6,921 bases of DNA from an uncultured Erysipelotrichaceae bacterium (lineage in GTDB: Bacteria; Bacillota_I; Bacilli_A; Acholeplasmatales; Anaeroplasmataceae): positions 1 through 6,921 of the forward strand of contig CACZRY010000183.1 of NCBI GenBank assembly GCA_902783745.1. Direction: 5' to 3'. Of the stretch, positions 5,397-6,921 are shown piece after piece. The notes under the pieces are model-generated. The model ran no database searches, was not told the DNA's origin, and saw only the letters and a list, made by a program, of their open reading frames with translations. Position 1 is the first letter of the stretch. Each line of letters begins with the position of its first letter. The position numbers were made by a program, and so were the translations under genes.

Positions 5397-5439
5397 AATT
5401 TATTTTCAAAAATCGAATTTTATTTTATCAAACTTTATA

Positions 5440-5468
5440 TTGACACTATTAAATTGTAGAATTATAAT
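5440..5468 (+). promoter_or_regulatory. Promoter of the T-box/asnA transcript
   Basis: TTGACA (5440-5445), a 17-base spacer and TATAAT (5463-5468) are an exact sigma-A consensus. Transcription would start near 5475. A full-strength promoter fits control by attenuation in the leader rather than at initiation. Confidence 0.93.
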
Positions 5469-5475
5469 ATAATCA

Positions 5476-5675
5476 AATTTCAAAAGAGCAGTGATGAGGA
5501 GAATGATTCAAAAAGCTTAAGAGAGCCTTAGTTTGGTGCGATAAGGTAGCTGGATGCTTCGGACAACACCTCTAGCATGTGGAAGAACAAAGTAGAACCA
5601 CACGTTAATCAGCGTTAATGATAATGAGGGCTAGAATTTTTAATTCTAGAACTAAGGTGGTACCGCGTTAATACG
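5476..5675 (+). promoter_or_regulatory. T-box leader sensing uncharged tRNA-Asn
   Basis: The leader has the standard T-box layout. Stem I carries the GATGAGGAG region, the AAGAGAGCC block (5519-5527), and GGTGCGA (5534-5540) facing ACACC (5566-5570). A likely specifier codon AAC (Asn) at 5586-5588 is followed by A and then AAAGTAG, the usual position. A second AAC at 5596-5598 would decode the same residue. A short hairpin CTAGAATT (5631-5638) / AATTCTAG (5642-5649) follows, then the T-box core AAGGTGGTACCGCG (5654-5667). Uncharged tRNA-Asn would pair with the specifier through its anticodon and with TGGT in the core through its acceptor end. CTAAGG (5652-5657) pairs with CCTTAG (5677-5682) as the antiterminator. 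This matches the downstream asnA. Confidence 0.94.
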
Positions 5676-5706
5676 TCCTTAGATTTTTTAATCTAAGGAT
5701 TTTTTT
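5676..5706 (+). terminator. T-box attenuator terminator
   Basis: TCCTTAGATT (5676-5685) pairs perfectly with AATCTAAGGA (5690-5699) around TTTT and is followed by seven T (5700-5706). Its left arm shares CCTTAG (5677-5682) with the antiterminator, so the two structures exclude each other. It is expected to form when tRNA-Asn is charged. Confidence 0.93.
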
Positions 5707-5725
5707 ATTTAGGAGGAGTAATATT

Positions 5726-6733
5726 ATGAAGAAATTATATTTACCAGAAGGATATAAATCAATTTTAACATTAAGAGAAACTGAAGATGCAATTAAATTC
5801 GTAAGAGATTCATTTGAACATGGAATTAGTGATGCATTAAACTTAAAAAGAGTATCTGCACCATTATTTGTATTCCCATCAACTGGATTAAACGATCAAT
5901 TAAATGGTACTGAAAGAAGAGTATCTTTTGATATTAAAAATATCGATGAAGAGGTTGAAATTGTACAATCTTTAGCAAAGTGGAAGCGTCATGCACTAGG
6001 AAGATATGGATTTAGTGCTGGTGAGGGCTTATATACTAATATGAACGCTATAAGAAGAGATGAGGATTTAGATACAATGCATTCTTGTTATGTAGATCAA
6101 TGGGATTGGGAAAAGGTAATAACAAGAGATGAAAGAAAAGAATCTTATTTAAAGAATACAGTAAAAGCTATATATAAAGTAATATATGATTTAGCTAAAA
6201 AGGTTGAATTTAAATATCCTGGTATTAAGCATAACCTACCAGAAGATATTACATTTATTACATCAGAAGAATTATTACAAGAATATCCTGACTTAGATGC
6301 ATCAAAGCGTGAGCTTATGGCTGTAAAGAAGTATGGCGCAATTTTCTTAATGAAGATTGGTGATAAGCTTTCTAATGGTATGCCACATGATGGTAGAGCT
6401 GCAGATTATGATGATTGGAGCTTAAATGGAGATATAATCTTATATTATGATGTATTAGATATTGCATTTGAAATTTCATCAATGGGTATTAGAGTAGATG
6501 AAAAGTCAATTAGATATCAATTACATGAAAAGAATGAAGATTATAAGCTAGAAAATGATTATGTAAAAGGCATTTTAGGAGGAAAACTACCATTAACAAT
6601 TGGTGGTGGCGTTGGTCAATCTAGATTATGTATGTTTATGCTTAAAAAAGCTCATATTGGTGAGGTTCAAGCATCAGTTTGGCCAAAAGAAGATATTAAG
6701 ATTTTAGAAGAAAAGAATATTCATTTATTATAA
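5726..6733 (+). CDS. asnA: Aspartate-ammonia ligase (asparagine synthetase A)
   Basis: AsnA makes asparagine from aspartate, ammonia and ATP (to AMP and PPi), and is built on a class II aminoacyl-tRNA synthetase-like fold. The 335 residues match the usual length (about 330). Conserved blocks are clear: 'NDQLNGTERRVSFDI' (56-70), 'SLAKWKR' (82-88), 'FSAGEGLYTNMNAIRRDED' (96-114), 'YVDQWDWE' (122-129), 'DYDDW' (227-231), 'LNGDI' (233-237), 'FEISSMGIRVD' (248-258) and the ATP-site 'IGGGVGQSR' (292-300). AGGAGG (5711-5716) lies right after the attenuator. The T-box with Asn codons means expression rises when charged tRNA-Asn is short. It ends in its own terminator and forms a monocistronic unit. 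Confusion with asnB or AsnRS is excluded by these motifs. Confidence 0.97.
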   Translation: MKKLYLPEGYKSILTLRETEDAIKFVRDSFEHGISDALNLKRVSAPLFVFPSTGLNDQLNGTERRVSFDIKNIDEEVEIVQSLAKWKRHALGRYGFSAGEGLYTNMNAIRRDEDLDTMHSCYVDQWDWEKVITRDERKESYLKNTVKAIYKVIYDLAKKVEFKYPGIKHNLPEDITFITSEELLQEYPDLDASKRELMAVKKYGAIFLMKIGDKLSNGMPHDGRAADYDDWSLNGDIILYYDVLDIAFEISSMGIRVDEKSIRYQLHEKNEDYKLENDYVKGILGGKLPLTIGGGVGQSRLCMFMLKKAHIGEVQASVWPKEDIKILEEKNIHLL

Positions 6734-6739
6734 AATTTT

Positions 6740-6768
6740 ATGGAACGTTTTAAACGTTCCATTTTTTT
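6740..6768 (+). terminator. asnA terminator
   Basis: A 10-bp perfect stem, ATGGAACGTT (6740-6749) with AACGTTCCAT (6753-6762), closes a three-base loop and is followed by a T-run to 6768. Confidence 0.92.
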
Positions 6769-6799
6769 GTAATTACTTTATTTTAATTTTTAAATGGTC

Positions 6800-6828
6800 T
6801 TTATTTTTATATAAAAATAGAATATAAT
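6800..6828 (+). promoter_or_regulatory. Candidate promoter of the Mn2+ riboswitch transcript
   Basis: A consensus TATAAT (6823-6828) lies 17 bases after a weak -35, TTTATT (6800-6805). The predicted start, near 6835, falls exactly at the first base of the riboswitch P1 helix (6836), which supports both calls. Confidence 0.6.
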
Positions 6829-6835
6829 AAAAAAT

Positions 6836-6921
6836 GTTTAAGAGAGTAGAAGGCCAATAGGTTGTTTTCTCGTCAGTACGAATTTATATTCCGGGACTAC
6901 ATTAAATTTCAAGACTTAAGC
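6836..6921 (+). promoter_or_regulatory. yybP-ykoY manganese riboswitch aptamer
   Basis: Four blocks match this family in order: AAGAGAGTAG (6840-6849; family AAGGGGAGUAG), CTCGTCAGTACG (6870-6881; the Mn-binding L1 loop), the helix GAAT/ATTC followed by CCGG (6881-6895; the L3 side), and CAAGACTT (6910-6917). The two ends pair into a P1 helix, GTTTAAG (6836-6842) with CTTAAGC (6915-6921), seven pairs including one G-T. The aptamer therefore appears to be contained exactly up to the window edge. In this class Mn2+ binding brings the two loops together and usually switches on manganese exporters or related membrane proteins. The expression platform and target gene lie beyond the right edge. The helix between the two loops is less clear than in well-studied members. 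Confidence 0.78.

Noticed and set aside
5397..5439. Possible terminator after the MBL-fold gene
   Set aside because: Only short AT-only pairings around CGA are present and no stable GC-containing stem, so a terminator cannot be supported.
6836..6921. Tetrahydrofolate riboswitch suggested by GAGAGTAG
   Set aside because: The folate class continues with a GCGTTAAG-type core that is absent; the later CGTCAGTACG, CCGG and CAAGACTT blocks fit yybP-ykoY instead.

Overview
The window looks like a chromosomal stretch from an AT-rich, low-GC Gram-positive bacterium (Bacillota, or a free-living relative of the Mollicutes). The evidence is Shine-Dalgarno sequences of the AGGAGG/AGGTGAT type, many intrinsic terminators, a T-box leader in front of an amino-acid biosynthesis gene, riboswitch classes common in Firmicutes, and an L33 protein with four cysteines. 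Tryptophan is encoded by TGG and no in-frame TGA is read through, so the standard bacterial code applies. The c-di-GMP machinery and the MEP-pathway gene argue against a reduced parasitic mollicute.

Left edge (1-165, minus strand): a strong promoter drives a c-di-GMP-I (GEMM-I) riboswitch with its own terminator and a ribosome binding site whose start codon lies just outside the window. Divergent from it, on the plus strand, is an AqpZ-like aquaporin gene (268-1020) ending in a strong terminator. Next come a probable two-gene unit: an uncharacterised 210-residue protein (1109-1741) and a GGDEF diguanylate cyclase with a C-terminal GAF-like region (1803-2873). A bidirectional terminator separates these from ispG, on the minus strand (2910-3950), which most likely starts at a GTG rather than at the upstream TTG.

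Right half, all plus strand: a small three-helix membrane protein of unknown function (4076-4417); rpmG for ribosomal protein L33 (4564-4713); a metallo-beta-lactamase-fold hydrolase of the glyoxalase II type (4797-5396); an asparagine-type T-box leader with a consensus promoter; and asnA, ammonia-dependent asparagine synthetase (5726-6733). The last ~85 bases form what appears to be an almost exactly complete yybP-ykoY manganese riboswitch aptamer whose target gene is beyond the right edge.

Functionally this is mostly housekeeping, but it is dense in RNA regulation: three different cis-acting RNA sensors (c-di-GMP, uncharged tRNA-Asn, Mn2+) occur in 6.9 kb. A c-di-GMP-producing enzyme sits less than 2 kb from a c-di-GMP-sensing RNA, giving a plausible local signalling theme. 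I see no CRISPR array, transposase, phage gene, tRNA or rRNA, and no convincing new multi-gene system. The least explained items are the 210-residue protein next to the cyclase, the GGDEF-then-GAF domain order, and the 113-residue membrane protein.
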